Of a stretch of 64,000 bases of DNA, positions 35,504 to 44,525 are shown piece after piece. A program made the translations under genes and the position numbers. This DNA is from Winogradskyella arenosi (lineage in GTDB: Bacteria; Bacteroidota; Bacteroidia; Flavobacteriales; Flavobacteriaceae), in contig NZ_QPJO01000005.1 in the NCBI RefSeq assembly GCF_003337305.1, positions 1-64,000 on the forward strand, written 5' to 3'. The first letter of the stretch is position 1; every line of letters starts with the position of its first letter. The notes under the pieces were generated by a model. That model saw only the letters and a program-made list of their open reading frames with translations, was not told the DNA's origin and did not search any database.

Positions 35504-35881
35504 CTAACGGTTGTCTTGACCTTTATTTTCTACCTCATGATCTTTCTGTACCGCTTCATCACGATACCTACAACAAGGATGCACACTATTATACTGGGCT
35601 TCCGTAGCTTTAATCCCTTTGGTATCATGTCCTACGGCAGCAACTTTTTTAGAAATTGCTGAGACATCTGTTTTACGCGCGTCGTAGATCAGTTTTAACT
35701 CATGTGTATCTACCGCCCAAACTGCAGATTTTACACCTTTAGTTCTAATGGCTGCTTTTTCAATACGTTCTTTACACATTACACATACGCCATCAACTTC
35801 AATACTCGCTTTAGCGTTTTTATCTTGTGCCCATGTAAGACTTGTTATTAATACGGTTACTAAAAAAATAATTTGTTTCAT
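35504..35881 (-). CDS. Secreted heavy-metal-associated (HMA) domain protein
   Basis: The 125-residue product has a signal peptide (ending LTWAQ) and one HMA domain with the metal-binding CxxC motif (GVCVMCKERIEKAAIRTKGVKSAVW, read in parts). A C-terminal tail carries CC and ends in a charged stretch. It is last in a leftward operon with the TonB-dependent receptor and the HYC_CC_PP protein, so it probably handles copper or a similar soft metal in the periplasm. Confidence 0.85.
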   Translation of the reverse strand: MKQIIFLVTVLITSLTWAQDKNAKASIEVDGVCVMCKERIEKAAIRTKGVKSAVWAVDTHELKLIYDARKTDVSAISKKVAAVGHDTKGIKATEAQYNSVHPCCRYRDEAVQKDHEVENKGQDNR

Positions 35882-35932
35882 ATCTATTTCATGTTTTATG
35901 CTGCTCTATGGCCAGCGTTAGTTGTATTTATT

Positions 35933-38173
35933 CTATTTCATTCGGAAACGCAATCCGGCGTAATATAAACTGCCATAAATAGGTCCGTACACAAAGTTAC
36001 TATCAAAATTTGAACCAAAGGGATTATCCGCACTAATTACAGGACGGTCTTGCCGTACATTGGTAACGTTTTCTCCTCCTAAATATAATTCAAATTGTGG
36101 AGAAAACACCTTCGTCATTTGTAAGTTTAAAGTACCTACAGTCGGCGATCTATCGGACAACTGATATTCTGCCGCACTTAAATCCGTGCTAGGAAGACGT
36201 TGAGAACTTAACCAGTTATAAGTGGCATCAAACTTCCATTGCGCACCGTTGTCTTTCACTGCGGTTTCATAAGACGCATTAGCAAATAAACGGTGTTTAG
36301 GCACTAATGGTTTTTCTAAGCTGCCAGAATTATAATCGGTTTTAATATCGTAGTACTTATAAGCCAAACGCATATCAAAATGTTCAAAGGCATTGTAATT
36401 AAATTCAAACTGGAAACTATTGGCATAGCTATCTCCTTCTAGATTATAAAAATTAACTTCAAAAGGATTCTCCCAATCTACAACCACTTGATTTTGAAAA
36501 TCGGTTCTATAAAAATCGAACGTTACATCAGCTTTTCTTGCAAAGAGATTAAAACCTTGTAAATAACTCACCCCATAATTCCATGCTATTTCAGGATCTA
36601 AACCGTAAACTTTTCCACCGGAATTAAGGATATTAATTTGCCGCGCACTAGAAAACATGTTTTGATTTTCTGCAAAAATATTAGCGCTACGTTTCCCTCT
36701 ACCAATTGAGGCGCGTAAAGCAGATTTCTCCCAAGGTGTGTAACGCACATGAAAACGTGGTGTTACAAAAAAGCCTAATCGGTTGTGTTGGTCTACTCTT
36801 AAACCAGCCGTCATGGTAAGCTTATCTAAATTATCATAAGCATACTCAAAGAAACCACCCACAGAATTTTCTGTACGCTCGTAAGTCGTATTATTCACCA
36901 ATTCGTCGTAATGATCATAGGTAAAACTTAAACCTGTTTTTACTTTATGTCTAGAATCTGAAATGATGGTATTATACACCAGATTAGAATAAAAACTACT
37001 ATGCTTTATATCGTATAAATTTAAGCCGAAATAGGAATCTTGTTCATGATGACTAAAAGCGGTTTGAAATCCTAGACTCTGGTAAGGAATTTCAGGGTTA
37101 ACATAACCTAATTTTGTGGTAACTTCAAAACGTTCTGTCTCAATATCACTTCCCCAATAATTGGTTGTTCCTTGATCCCGCTCCGGATCAAAATTAACCT
37201 GCCCCCCTTGCTTTTCATCATTTAAATATTTTAAATTAATGAAGCTAACCACGCCTTTCTCGGGATTGGTATATTGCCAACGGTTCATAAGGTTTATTTG
37301 ATTATAAAGTGGCATATCTAAAAAGCCATCATCATTGGTATCGTGCTTCTCTTGGTGTGTATTACCGTGAATATATACGCCAGTGCTCCATTTGTCAGAT
37401 ACCGCAGTATTAAAGTGGGTATTTAACTCTAAACGCTCATTAGATGCGCCATAAAGATTGACAAACAACTTATCATCAGTGGTCGGTTTTACCAACTCGG
37501 TATTAATTTGCCCTGCAATACTTTCAAACCCGTTAACCACACTTCCAGTACCTTTAGTAATTTGAATACTTTCTACCCAAGTTCCTGGAATAAAACTTAA
37601 CCCATAGGCTTGCGAAGCACCACGTATGGCTGGAATGTTTTCTGTAGCAATTAAGATATATGGCGATGTGAGCCCCAACATTTTAATCTGTCGTGTCCCT
37701 GAAACCGCATCTGCAAAATTGACATCGATAGAAGGATTGGTTTCAAAGCTTTCGGCCAGATTACAACACGCCGCTTTTAACAACTCATCACTCGTTACTG
37801 TAAACGTATTAGAGGCTTTAAGATAAGATTTTTGTGTGGCTTGTTTACGGGTAGAAATCTCTACCGCATCTAACTCTTCACTTGCTTGAAGAATATGCCT
37901 TATGGGTTTATTTTCATTTACGGTTAAAGTATCTGTTTTAAAACCCACATAACTAATAACCAATTGATTGTAAGAAAACTTATAAGGTATACTAAATGTC
38001 CCATCTGCAGAGGTAATGGCCCCAATGGAGGACCCTAACCAATACACATTGGCTCCGGGTAAAGGTAATTCTTTGGTACTACTAGTCTCTAGTATGGTAC
38101 CGGTTAATTCTTCTTGCGCTACCACCACATAAGATAGTAGGGCAAAACTTATTAAAAAATATATTTGCTTCAT
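35933..38173 (-). CDS. TonB-dependent outer-membrane receptor, putative metal transporter
   Basis: The 746-residue receptor has a signal peptide, a carboxypeptidase-regulatory-like N-terminal domain (residues ~22-105, GANVYWLGSSIGAITSADGTF, read in parts), a plug and a 22-strand barrel. The plug contains AACCNLAESFETNPSIDVNF, in which a CC pair could contact metal, and the C terminus ends in GLRFRMK. Its neighbours, an HMA protein and a HYC_CC_PP protein, suggest copper or another soft metal, or a metal-chelate. It is the middle gene of that operon. Confidence 0.85.
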   Translation of the reverse strand: MKQIYFLISFALLSYVVVAQEELTGTILETSSTKELPLPGANVYWLGSSIGAITSADGTFSIPYKFSYNQLVISYVGFKTDTLTVNENKPIRHILQASEELDAVEISTRKQATQKSYLKASNTFTVTSDELLKAACCNLAESFETNPSIDVNFADAVSGTRQIKMLGLTSPYILIATENIPAIRGASQAYGLSFIPGTWVESIQITKGTGSVVNGFESIAGQINTELVKPTTDDKLFVNLYGASNERLELNTHFNTAVSDKWSTGVYIHGNTHQEKHDTNDDGFLDMPLYNQINLMNRWQYTNPEKGVVSFINLKYLNDEKQGGQVNFDPERDQGTTNYWGSDIETERFEVTTKLGYVNPEIPYQSLGFQTAFSHHEQDSYFGLNLYDIKHSSFYSNLVYNTIISDSRHKVKTGLSFTYDHYDELVNNTTYERTENSVGGFFEYAYDNLDKLTMTAGLRVDQHNRLGFFVTPRFHVRYTPWEKSALRASIGRGKRSANIFAENQNMFSSARQINILNSGGKVYGLDPEIAWNYGVSYLQGFNLFARKADVTFDFYRTDFQNQVVVDWENPFEVNFYNLEGDSYANSFQFEFNYNAFEHFDMRLAYKYYDIKTDYNSGSLEKPLVPKHRLFANASYETAVKDNGAQWKFDATYNWLSSQRLPSTDLSAAEYQLSDRSPTVGTLNLQMTKVFSPQFELYLGGENVTNVRQDRPVISADNPFGSNFDSNFVYGPIYGSLYYAGLRFRMK

Positions 38174-38244
38174 TGTATTTGATTTGAATGTATAACGTTA
38201 AGCAACAAAAGCGTGCTTTTTATAAACGAGGCGTTATAATTCTA

Positions 38245-38658
38245 TCAAATAAGGTAAGATTCATGCAAAACATGAATATCTTGGGTAATGAGAGGTGGAG
38301 AATAATTTCGGTGTGGAACTACAGCTTGCGAGAGTTCGTTAAAAAGCTGTTGATAAGTATAGCTGTAGGTCAATAACACCAACTGCTGCAAGTCGTCTAA
38401 ATCATCAAACGAATTGGTGACCAATTGATCAATACCACTAACGACTTCTTTCTCGTTTTTACAACAAGAGTTTTTAATACGATTACCATGGTCTTCGTCT
38501 GGGCTTTGAGAACCACACATATCAGCCTTGGTAAATACAGCAACATCTATTAAAGTGTCCCCACAAAAATGCTTTTCTATAGTTAATGATAAGGTTGAAA
38601 ACAATACCAAAAACGATAGTAAAAAAGAAAATGTTTTATGTGTCCAATTTAATTTCAC
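38245..38658 (-). CDS. HYC_CC_PP family protein
   Basis: The 137-residue exported protein carries the family's name-giving elements in order: EKHFCG (H-x-C; the Y is F here) after a signal-like helix, NSCCKNE in the middle, and SPPL near the C terminus. These flavobacterial proteins sit next to TonB receptors and HMA proteins in presumed copper loci, as here. The start codon is GTG at 38658. A TAACTTTG box ends only 4 bases upstream, so the transcript may be leaderless. Confidence 0.8.
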   Translation of the reverse strand: MKLNWTHKTFSFLLSFLVLFSTLSLTIEKHFCGDTLIDVAVFTKADMCGSQSPDEDHGNRIKNSCCKNEKEVVSGIDQLVTNSFDDLDDLQQLVLLTYSYTYQQLFNELSQAVVPHRNYSPPLITQDIHVLHESYLI

Positions 38659-38662
38659 GATG

Positions 38663-38670
38663 CAAAGTTA
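38663..38670 (-). promoter_or_regulatory. Candidate -7 box abutting the HYC_CC_PP start codon
   Basis: TAACTTTG on the minus strand lies 4 bases before the GTG start; an upstream CTTG is 15 bases away. It would give an almost leaderless mRNA. Confidence 0.4.
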
Positions 38671-38706
38671 CAAAATAAAAAAAAACAAGGGTCTAAATAG
38701 TGCTTT

Positions 38707-39135
38707 TTAACGGTTTAGCTTATAATAATAAAATGCCGGCAACAACAGTAAGATTCCTATAGGCTGAATAAGAAAACGACGAACATTAAAAAACAAATAA
38801 TAATCTTCTTGTCGTGGATTAATTACAAAATATAAAAACGGAATAAGCAGTAAGACATAAGCAATACCATATATAAGGCTAGAAAACTTAATAACACTTT
38901 TATCTTTAAAGACTACATATAAAATACCTAATGAAATGGCCGTATTTAGAACATACCTTAAAGAGGTATAGAAAACTAGTTTAGCAATTTCACGTCTAGG
39001 ACTGTCTACATATAGATAGTCATTTTCAAAAAACGTTAAATACGGATCGTAAAATAAGACGTCTTCAAACGCTCGTATTAATACGAGTAAGAGGACCAAC
39101 GCCGAAAACAAAAGGAACTTAATAACCTTACGCAT
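38707..39135 (-). CDS. Exosortase F system-associated membrane protein
   Basis: The 142-residue integral membrane protein has about four helices. It carries the motif of the XrtF-partner family (RAFEDVLFYDPYLTFFE near residue 21) and lies 2 bases downstream of xrtF. Members of this family always accompany XrtF in flavobacteria. The role is unknown, presumably helping the exosortase or its substrate. Confidence 0.85.
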   Translation of the reverse strand: MRKVIKFLLFSALVLLLVLIRAFEDVLFYDPYLTFFENDYLYVDSPRREIAKLVFYTSLRYVLNTAISLGILYVVFKDKSVIKFSSLIYGIAYVLLLIPFLYFVINPRQEDYYLFFNVRRFLIQPIGILLLLPAFYYYKLNR

Positions 39136-39137
39136 TT

Positions 39138-39680
39138 CTATTTTTTAAGTTTTGCAAACTGATTAACCCAAACCATCCAAAGTATAAAAACAGTCCCATA
39201 AATAAGTAATGGGAAAATAATTTCATGTAAAAATTCTTGTCGCCATGGATAATGATAAAGCGCCAGATCTAAAATTACAATGCGTATTAAATTAAACGCA
39301 TAAATGATTACACTACCGGCCAAACTATACCATAATGTCGTTTTTAAGGGGCCGGAAAAAGCAGCGATAAAAGATAAAAACAAAATAATAATACTTAGAC
39401 TATTACAACCTTCAATAATACGGGCCACATACTTTCCGTTGATAATCACTTTTACAGACGCCTCATTAGGATGTGGTATAGCCTGTGCATTATAACCTAA
39501 ACTGTTAACCATAGCATCTGTCTGATGGGCCACCAAGTGGGTAAAGTAATCGGGGTAATATTGCGTACCATCAGAAAATTTGAGATACAAACTGTATGCA
39601 AAAATTAAAACGCCATATACCGATAGAAAGGTAATGATAAAGCGAATGACAGATTTATATTTTTTAAACAATGCTTTCAA
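39138..39680 (-). CDS. xrtF: Exosortase family protein XrtF
   Basis: The 180-residue polytopic membrane protein is the flavobacterial XrtF exosortase. The expected catalytic residues are visible: Cys in IIEGCNSLSIIILF, Arg in AFNLIRIVIL and His in QEFLHEIIFP. Exosortases cleave a C-terminal sorting signal from exported proteins, much as sortases do. No target with such a signal is obvious in this window. The frame opens with a TTG codon at 39680; the codon-4 TTG is an alternative. Confidence 0.85.
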   Translation of the reverse strand: MKALFKKYKSVIRFIITFLSVYGVLIFAYSLYLKFSDGTQYYPDYFTHLVAHQTDAMVNSLGYNAQAIPHPNEASVKVIINGKYVARIIEGCNSLSIIILFLSFIAAFSGPLKTTLWYSLAGSVIIYAFNLIRIVILDLALYHYPWRQEFLHEIIFPLLIYGTVFILWMVWVNQFAKLKK

Positions 39681-39724
39681 AATTACCGCGTTATTAGTTT
39701 GGTGTTAAAATTATAAAAACAGAC

Positions 39725-39747
39725 ATTTAAAATAGTGTATTTTAAAT
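39725..39747. promoter_or_regulatory. Perfect 10-bp palindrome between xrtF and the GAF gene
   Basis: ATTTAAAATA-GTG-TATTTTAAAT is a perfect inverted repeat (39725-39734 and 39738-39747). It sits in the 92-base gap between divergent genes, where an operator for either direction would be expected. Confidence 0.45.
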
Positions 39748-39772
39748 ACTTTTACAAAAAGTTTTTAAGACG

Positions 39773-40231
39773 ATGAATTTAGAAGAATTAAAACCTGAAA
39801 TAAAAGCAATAATTGCTCAAACGGAACAAAGTGTAGATGACCGTTTATTAAAAATTTGCGAAATCCTAGAAGAAAACATCAGCTACTACAATTGGGTTGG
39901 GTTTTACTTTAAGAATGGTGATAAGAACGAATTAAAGTTAGGACCTTACGTTGGCGAACCTACTGACCATGTAATAATTCCTTTTGGAAAGGGCATTTGT
40001 GGGCAGGTAGCCGTAAGCAATGAAAACTTTGTGGTACCTGATGTTGCAGCTCAAGACAATTATATTGCTTGTAGCATTTCTGTAAAAGCAGAAATTGTGA
40101 TTCCTATTTTTGTAAACGGAGAGAACGTTGGTCAAATTGATATTGACTCAGGAACTCCAGATCCTTTTACGGAAGCAGATGAACGTTTCTTAGAATTTAT
40201 ATGTAAAGAGGTTGCTGGTATAATGGCCTAA
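39773..40231 (+). CDS. GAF-domain protein, free methionine-(R)-sulfoxide reductase-like
   Basis: The 152-residue protein is a single GAF domain of the fRMsr type (YYNWVGFYF, GPYVGEPTDHVIIPFGKGICGQVA in part, NYIACSISVKAEIVIPIF in part). Two of the three family cysteines remain (GICG and YIAC), and the first (usually in VACTRIPFG) is His. The enzyme reduces free methionine sulfoxide; with the first Cys missing, activity by the other pair is plausible but not certain. It stands alone, divergent from xrtF. Confidence 0.8.
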   Translation: MNLEELKPEIKAIIAQTEQSVDDRLLKICEILEENISYYNWVGFYFKNGDKNELKLGPYVGEPTDHVIIPFGKGICGQVAVSNENFVVPDVAAQDNYIACSISVKAEIVIPIFVNGENVGQIDIDSGTPDPFTEADERFLEFICKEVAGIMA

Positions 40232-40250
40232 GCCAATCTATAAAGTTATC

Positions 40251-41504
40251 TTACATTCCTGTTCTAATAGCTTCCACAGGATCTAATCGTGAAGCTCTTA
40301 GTGCAGGAATTACCCCTGAAATCAATCCGATTATAGAGGAAATAAAGAATCCTAAAAACATATTTTGAGGCGACAATACAAACTCAAAATCTTCGGTAAG
40401 ATTACTTCCTATTAAAGTACCAATCCAGACGAGAAATAAGCCCACAAGGCCACCAACTACGGCAAGAATTACGGCTTCAAACAAAAACTGAAAGAGAATA
40501 AATTTATTCTTAGCCCCTAAAGATTTCTGAATTCCTATAAGGTTAGTACGTTCCTTAACACTCACAAACATAATATTAGCAATTCCGAAGCCGCCAACTA
40601 AGAGTGAAAACCCACTGATTACCCAACCGATTAAATTTAAACTTCCAATAATCGTATCAATAACATCTTGAAATCCAGAAATCGTACTGATAAAAAAAGT
40701 ATCTATTTCATCGGGCTTTAACCCTCTTTTAGTTCGCATAAATTGTGTGAGTTCTGCTTTCAATCCTTCGATATCGGCATCTTGCTTTGGTCTTAAGACC
40801 ACGATATATTTCATATACGGGTTATTATCCCCATAACGGTTTCTAACATAATTGGCAGGAATAAAAATAGAGACATCGTTACTGTCTCCAAACAATCCAG
40901 AGCCTTCCTTTTTAACCACACCGATAACGGTAAATTTCTGTCCATAAAGGCGTACTTTTTTACCAATAGGATCAAGCTCACCAAATAAGGATTCGGCAAT
41001 TTCAGAACCAATCACCACAACGGGACGTCCAGAATTAGATTCCGATTCGTTATAGAAACGTCCTTTTTCAAACTCCATCACCTGGATATCAATAAACTCG
41101 TGCGATACCACAACGGTATTCACGCTACTCACCAATTCCGACTCGTACCGAATATTTTCACGTTTTACAAACAATTGTAAAGCGGCATATTCGACATCAT
41201 TTATGGCCGATTTAATACTTTTAAATTCATTATAAGAAATCTCATCAAAGGTTTCGCGCTGCCAACGTGGCACTTCCGTAGGACCAAAAGAAAAATTGGC
41301 CAAATACATGGTATTACTATCTAATGAGCTTAGTTGTGACTTAATAGTACGGTCTAAAGAATCTACAGCGGCCAAAACAGCAATAATAGAAAAGATCCCC
41401 ACGGTTACGCCTAAAAGCGATAGAAAGGTCCTCAGTTTATTAGTTCGCAACGCATTTAAAGCAAATGAAAAACTCTCTTTTAGTAATCGTAAATAGACCA
41501 GCAT
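40251..41504 (-). CDS. MacB-type ABC transporter permease (FtsX-like)
   Basis: The 417-residue protein has the MacB layout: one N-terminal membrane helix (LLGVTVGIFSIIAVLAAV), a large MacB_PCD periplasmic domain, and three C-terminal helices with the FtsX motif (ERTNLIGIQKSLGAKN, IPALRASRLDPVEAIR). No ATPase gene is adjacent, so the partner must be elsewhere. Such MacB-type permeases transmit force to the periplasm rather than forming a channel. The substrate is unknown. Confidence 0.88.
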   Translation of the reverse strand: MLVYLRLLKESFSFALNALRTNKLRTFLSLLGVTVGIFSIIAVLAAVDSLDRTIKSQLSSLDSNTMYLANFSFGPTEVPRWQRETFDEISYNEFKSIKSAINDVEYAALQLFVKRENIRYESELVSSVNTVVVSHEFIDIQVMEFEKGRFYNESESNSGRPVVVIGSEIAESLFGELDPIGKKVRLYGQKFTVIGVVKKEGSGLFGDSNDVSIFIPANYVRNRYGDNNPYMKYIVVLRPKQDADIEGLKAELTQFMRTKRGLKPDEIDTFFISTISGFQDVIDTIIGSLNLIGWVISGFSLLVGGFGIANIMFVSVKERTNLIGIQKSLGAKNKFILFQFLFEAVILAVVGGLVGLFLVWIGTLIGSNLTEDFEFVLSPQNMFLGFFISSIIGLISGVIPALRASRLDPVEAIRTGM

Positions 41505-41669
41505 GCAGGGTTGATTTTAGAATATATTCAATATAAATTCATCTATTTCTTACAAAATAATTGAACTTCATTATTGATCATTTTAAATATAGGACGTTTT
41601 CAACAATTTATTGTTACAAAAATCTAAAAGAAACTCTATTTTGGGCAAAACTATAACTCTGAATATACG

Positions 41670-41677
41670 TATTTTTG
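41670..41677 (+). promoter_or_regulatory. Candidate -7 box of purH
   Basis: TATTTTTG matches TAnnTTTG and lies 38 bases before the purH ATG at 41716. The nearest upstream TTTG (41640) is 26 bases away, longer than usual. Confidence 0.45.
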
Positions 41678-41715
41678 CGCCATTAAATTTACAACACAAC
41701 ATACAACACAAAATT

Positions 41716-43245
41716 ATGAGTAACAAAACCATTTCATCGGCACTTATTTCAGTATTTAGTAAAGATGGATTAGCACCTATCGTTAAAAAATTAAATGACC
41801 TTAACGTCACTATTTATTCTACAGGTGGAACCGAAAAATTTATCAAAGATTTAGGCATTGATGTCGTTCCCGTTGAGGATGTAACCTCTTACCCTTCAAT
41901 TCTTGGTGGACGCGTTAAAACACTTCACCCTAAAGTTTTCGGTGGAATTTTAAACCGTCAGGATCATGAAGGAGATGTTGCCGAATTAAAAGAATTTGAC
42001 ATTCCTCAAATCGATGTGGTCATTGTAGATTTATATCCTTTTGAAAAAACGGTCGCTTCAGGAGCAAGCAACCAAGATATTATAGAGAAGATTGATATTG
42101 GAGGGATTTCTTTAATTAGAGCCGCAGCTAAAAATTACGCTGATGTTACCTGTGTATCTTCAGTTGATGATTATGCGGAATTCTTAGAGTTATTAGAAAC
42201 AAAAAACGGAGAGACTTCAGAAGAAGATAGAAAGCAGTTTGCTGCTAAAGCCTTTAACGTTTCTTCGCATTACGATTCTGCGATCTTTAATTACTTCAAC
42301 AAAAACCAAGAAATTCCATCACTAAAAATTTCAGAAAACAATGGTAAAGTCTTAAGATATGGTGAAAACCCACATCAAAAAGGATTTTTCTTCGGTGATT
42401 TTGATGAAATCTTTACAAAATTACATGGTAAAGAATTAAGCTATAACAATCTTTTAGATGTTGATGCGGCTGTAAACTTAATGTTAGAGTTTAAAAATGA
42501 CGCGCCTACATTTGCCGTTTTAAAACATAACAATGCCTGTGGTTTAGCACAACGCGATACTTTACACCAAGCTTATGTAGATGCTTTAGCTGGAGATCCT
42601 GTATCAGCCTTTGGAGGTGTTTTAATTAGCAACTCTGAAATTGATTTGGCAACTGCTGAAGAAATTCACAAATTATTCTGCGAAGTTGTTATTGCCCCTT
42701 CTTTTTCTGAAGACGCTTTAGCCATTTTAAAAGGAAAGAAAAATAGAATTCTTTTAATTTTGAATGATATTGAAATGCCACAAACCAACGTGAGAAGTTG
42801 TTTAAATGGAGTTTTAGTTCAAGATAGAAATAATGTTACTGATACGCTTGAAGGTTTAAAAGCCGTTACCAATACTACGGCTAGTACTGCAGAATTAGAC
42901 GATTTAATTTTTGCTTCAAAAATTTGTAAGCACACCAAATCAAACACTATTGTTTTAGCTAAAAACAAACAATTATGTGCTAGTGGAACAGGACAAACAA
43001 GTCGTGTAGATGCCTTAAACCAAGCCATTCATAAAGCAAAAAGTTTTAACTTTGATTTAAATGGAGCAGTGATGGCAAGTGATGCCTTTTTCCCGTTCCC
43101 TGACTGTGTAGAAATTGCTGATAAGGCAGGAATCACAGCTGTCATTCAACCTGGAGGTTCTATCAAAGACCAATTGAGTATTGACTATTGTAACGACAAC
43201 AAATTGGCTATGGTATTTACAGGTACCCGTCACTTTAAGCATTAA
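41716..43245 (+). CDS. purH: Bifunctional AICAR formyltransferase / IMP cyclohydrolase PurH
   Basis: The 510-residue enzyme catalyses the last two steps of IMP synthesis. The N-terminal cyclohydrolase half begins ALISVFSKDGLAPIVKKL and has GGTEKF and GGRVKTLHPKVFGGIL. The C-terminal formyltransferase half has the KHNNACG motif and ends with FTGTRHFKH. ATG at 41716 is chosen because MSNKTISSALIS begins the domain; the longer open frame upstream reads through the promoter. A strong terminator follows. Confidence 0.96.
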   Translation: MSNKTISSALISVFSKDGLAPIVKKLNDLNVTIYSTGGTEKFIKDLGIDVVPVEDVTSYPSILGGRVKTLHPKVFGGILNRQDHEGDVAELKEFDIPQIDVVIVDLYPFEKTVASGASNQDIIEKIDIGGISLIRAAAKNYADVTCVSSVDDYAEFLELLETKNGETSEEDRKQFAAKAFNVSSHYDSAIFNYFNKNQEIPSLKISENNGKVLRYGENPHQKGFFFGDFDEIFTKLHGKELSYNNLLDVDAAVNLMLEFKNDAPTFAVLKHNNACGLAQRDTLHQAYVDALAGDPVSAFGGVLISNSEIDLATAEEIHKLFCEVVIAPSFSEDALAILKGKKNRILLILNDIEMPQTNVRSCLNGVLVQDRNNVTDTLEGLKAVTNTTASTAELDDLIFASKICKHTKSNTIVLAKNKQLCASGTGQTSRVDALNQAIHKAKSFNFDLNGAVMASDAFFPFPDCVEIADKAGITAVIQPGGSIKDQLSIDYCNDNKLAMVFTGTRHFKH

Positions 43246-43274
43246 TATTTTACCTTGTAATTACAAGACAATGA

Positions 43275-43313
43275 GAACCTAGAGTTAAGCAGATTTACTC
43301 TAGGTTCTTTTTA
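43275..43313 (+). terminator. Terminator of purH
   Basis: An 11-bp perfect stem GAACCTAGAGT/ACTCTAGGTTC (43275-43285 and 43297-43307) is followed by five T residues. Confidence 0.88.
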
Positions 43314-43486
43314 GATTAAACTGTTCAATCTAGCCTACAGGACGTGCTTTTTATTTTTTATTCTCATAAAAGCAAAAAAAGCACAGCATTAAACGTCTAT
43401 TATCATATAAATATCGTATAATTTATTACATTTACAGATAGTCTCATTATTAAGACACAAACAACCCAAATAATTTAGAATAGCAC

Positions 43487-44515
43487 ATGGGATTTTTTGA
43501 TTTCCTTACGGAAGAAATAGCCATAGATTTAGGAACCGCAAATACATTAATCATTCACAACGATAAAGTTGTTGTTGATAATCCATCAATAGTCGCAAGA
43601 GACCGCATTAGTGGTAAAATTATTGCTGTTGGTAAGGAAGCCAACATGATGCAAGGAAAGACACACGAAAACATTAAAACCATTCGTCCTTTAAAAGATG
43701 GAGTTATTGCTGATTTTGATGCTTCTGAGCAAATGATTAGTATGTTTATAAAAAACATCCCGGCTTTGAAAAAGAAATTTTTCAATCCTGCGCTACGTAT
43801 GGTCGTATGTATTCCTTCTGGGATTACTGAAGTAGAAATGCGTGCGGTAAAAGAATCTTGTGAACGTGTTAATGGGAAAGAAGTTTACTTAATCCATGAG
43901 CCGATGGCCGCTGCTATTGGTATTGGTGTAGATATTATGCAGCCTAAAGGAAATATGATTGTAGATATCGGAGGGGGAACCACTGAAATTGCAGTTATTG
44001 CCCTTGGCGGTATTGTTTGTGACAAATCTGTAAAAGTAGCCGGTGATGTTTTTACCAATGATATTATCTATTACATGAGAACACAGCATAACTTATATGT
44101 TGGAGATAGAACGGCTGAAAAAATTAAAATTCAGATTGGTGCTGCCACTGAAGACTTAGAATTACCACCTGAAGACATGAGCGTTCAAGGACGTGATTTA
44201 TTAACAGGAAAACCAAAACAAGTTCAAATTTCATTCCGCGAAATTGCTAAAGCTTTAGATAAATCTATTTTACGAATTGAAGATTCTGTAATGGAAACCT
44301 TATCGCAAACGCCGCCAGAATTAGCGGCTGACATCTATAATACAGGAATTTATTTAGCCGGTGGAGGATCAATGTTACGAGGCTTAGACAAGCGTCTTTC
44401 TCAAAAAACAGATTTACCAGTTTATATTGCTGAAGATCCTTTAAGAGCTGTGGTTAGAGGAACAGGAATTGTTCTTAAAAGCTTACCTAAATACAAAAGT
44501 ATATTGATAAAATAA
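43487..44515 (+). CDS. mreB: Rod shape-determining protein MreB
   Basis: The 342-residue bacterial actin has the phosphate-1 loop IAIDLGTANTLI, the phosphate-2 motif VDIGGGTTEIAVI and the adenosine motif LAGGGSMLRGL. It forms membrane-associated filaments that guide the Rod complex in sidewall synthesis. It is first in a five-gene cluster mreB-mreC-mreD-PBP2-rodA with short gaps or overlaps, so the whole elongasome is expressed together. Confidence 0.97.
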   Translation: MGFFDFLTEEIAIDLGTANTLIIHNDKVVVDNPSIVARDRISGKIIAVGKEANMMQGKTHENIKTIRPLKDGVIADFDASEQMISMFIKNIPALKKKFFNPALRMVVCIPSGITEVEMRAVKESCERVNGKEVYLIHEPMAAAIGIGVDIMQPKGNMIVDIGGGTTEIAVIALGGIVCDKSVKVAGDVFTNDIIYYMRTQHNLYVGDRTAEKIKIQIGAATEDLELPPEDMSVQGRDLLTGKPKQVQISFREIAKALDKSILRIEDSVMETLSQTPPELAADIYNTGIYLAGGGSMLRGLDKRLSQKTDLPVYIAEDPLRAVVRGTGIVLKSLPKYKSILIK

Positions 44516-44525
44516 GAAGTAAATA

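Noticed and set aside
41611..41715. Upstream extension of purH
   Set aside because: It contains the TATTTTTG box and has no homologous look; MSNKTISSALIS is the normal beginning.
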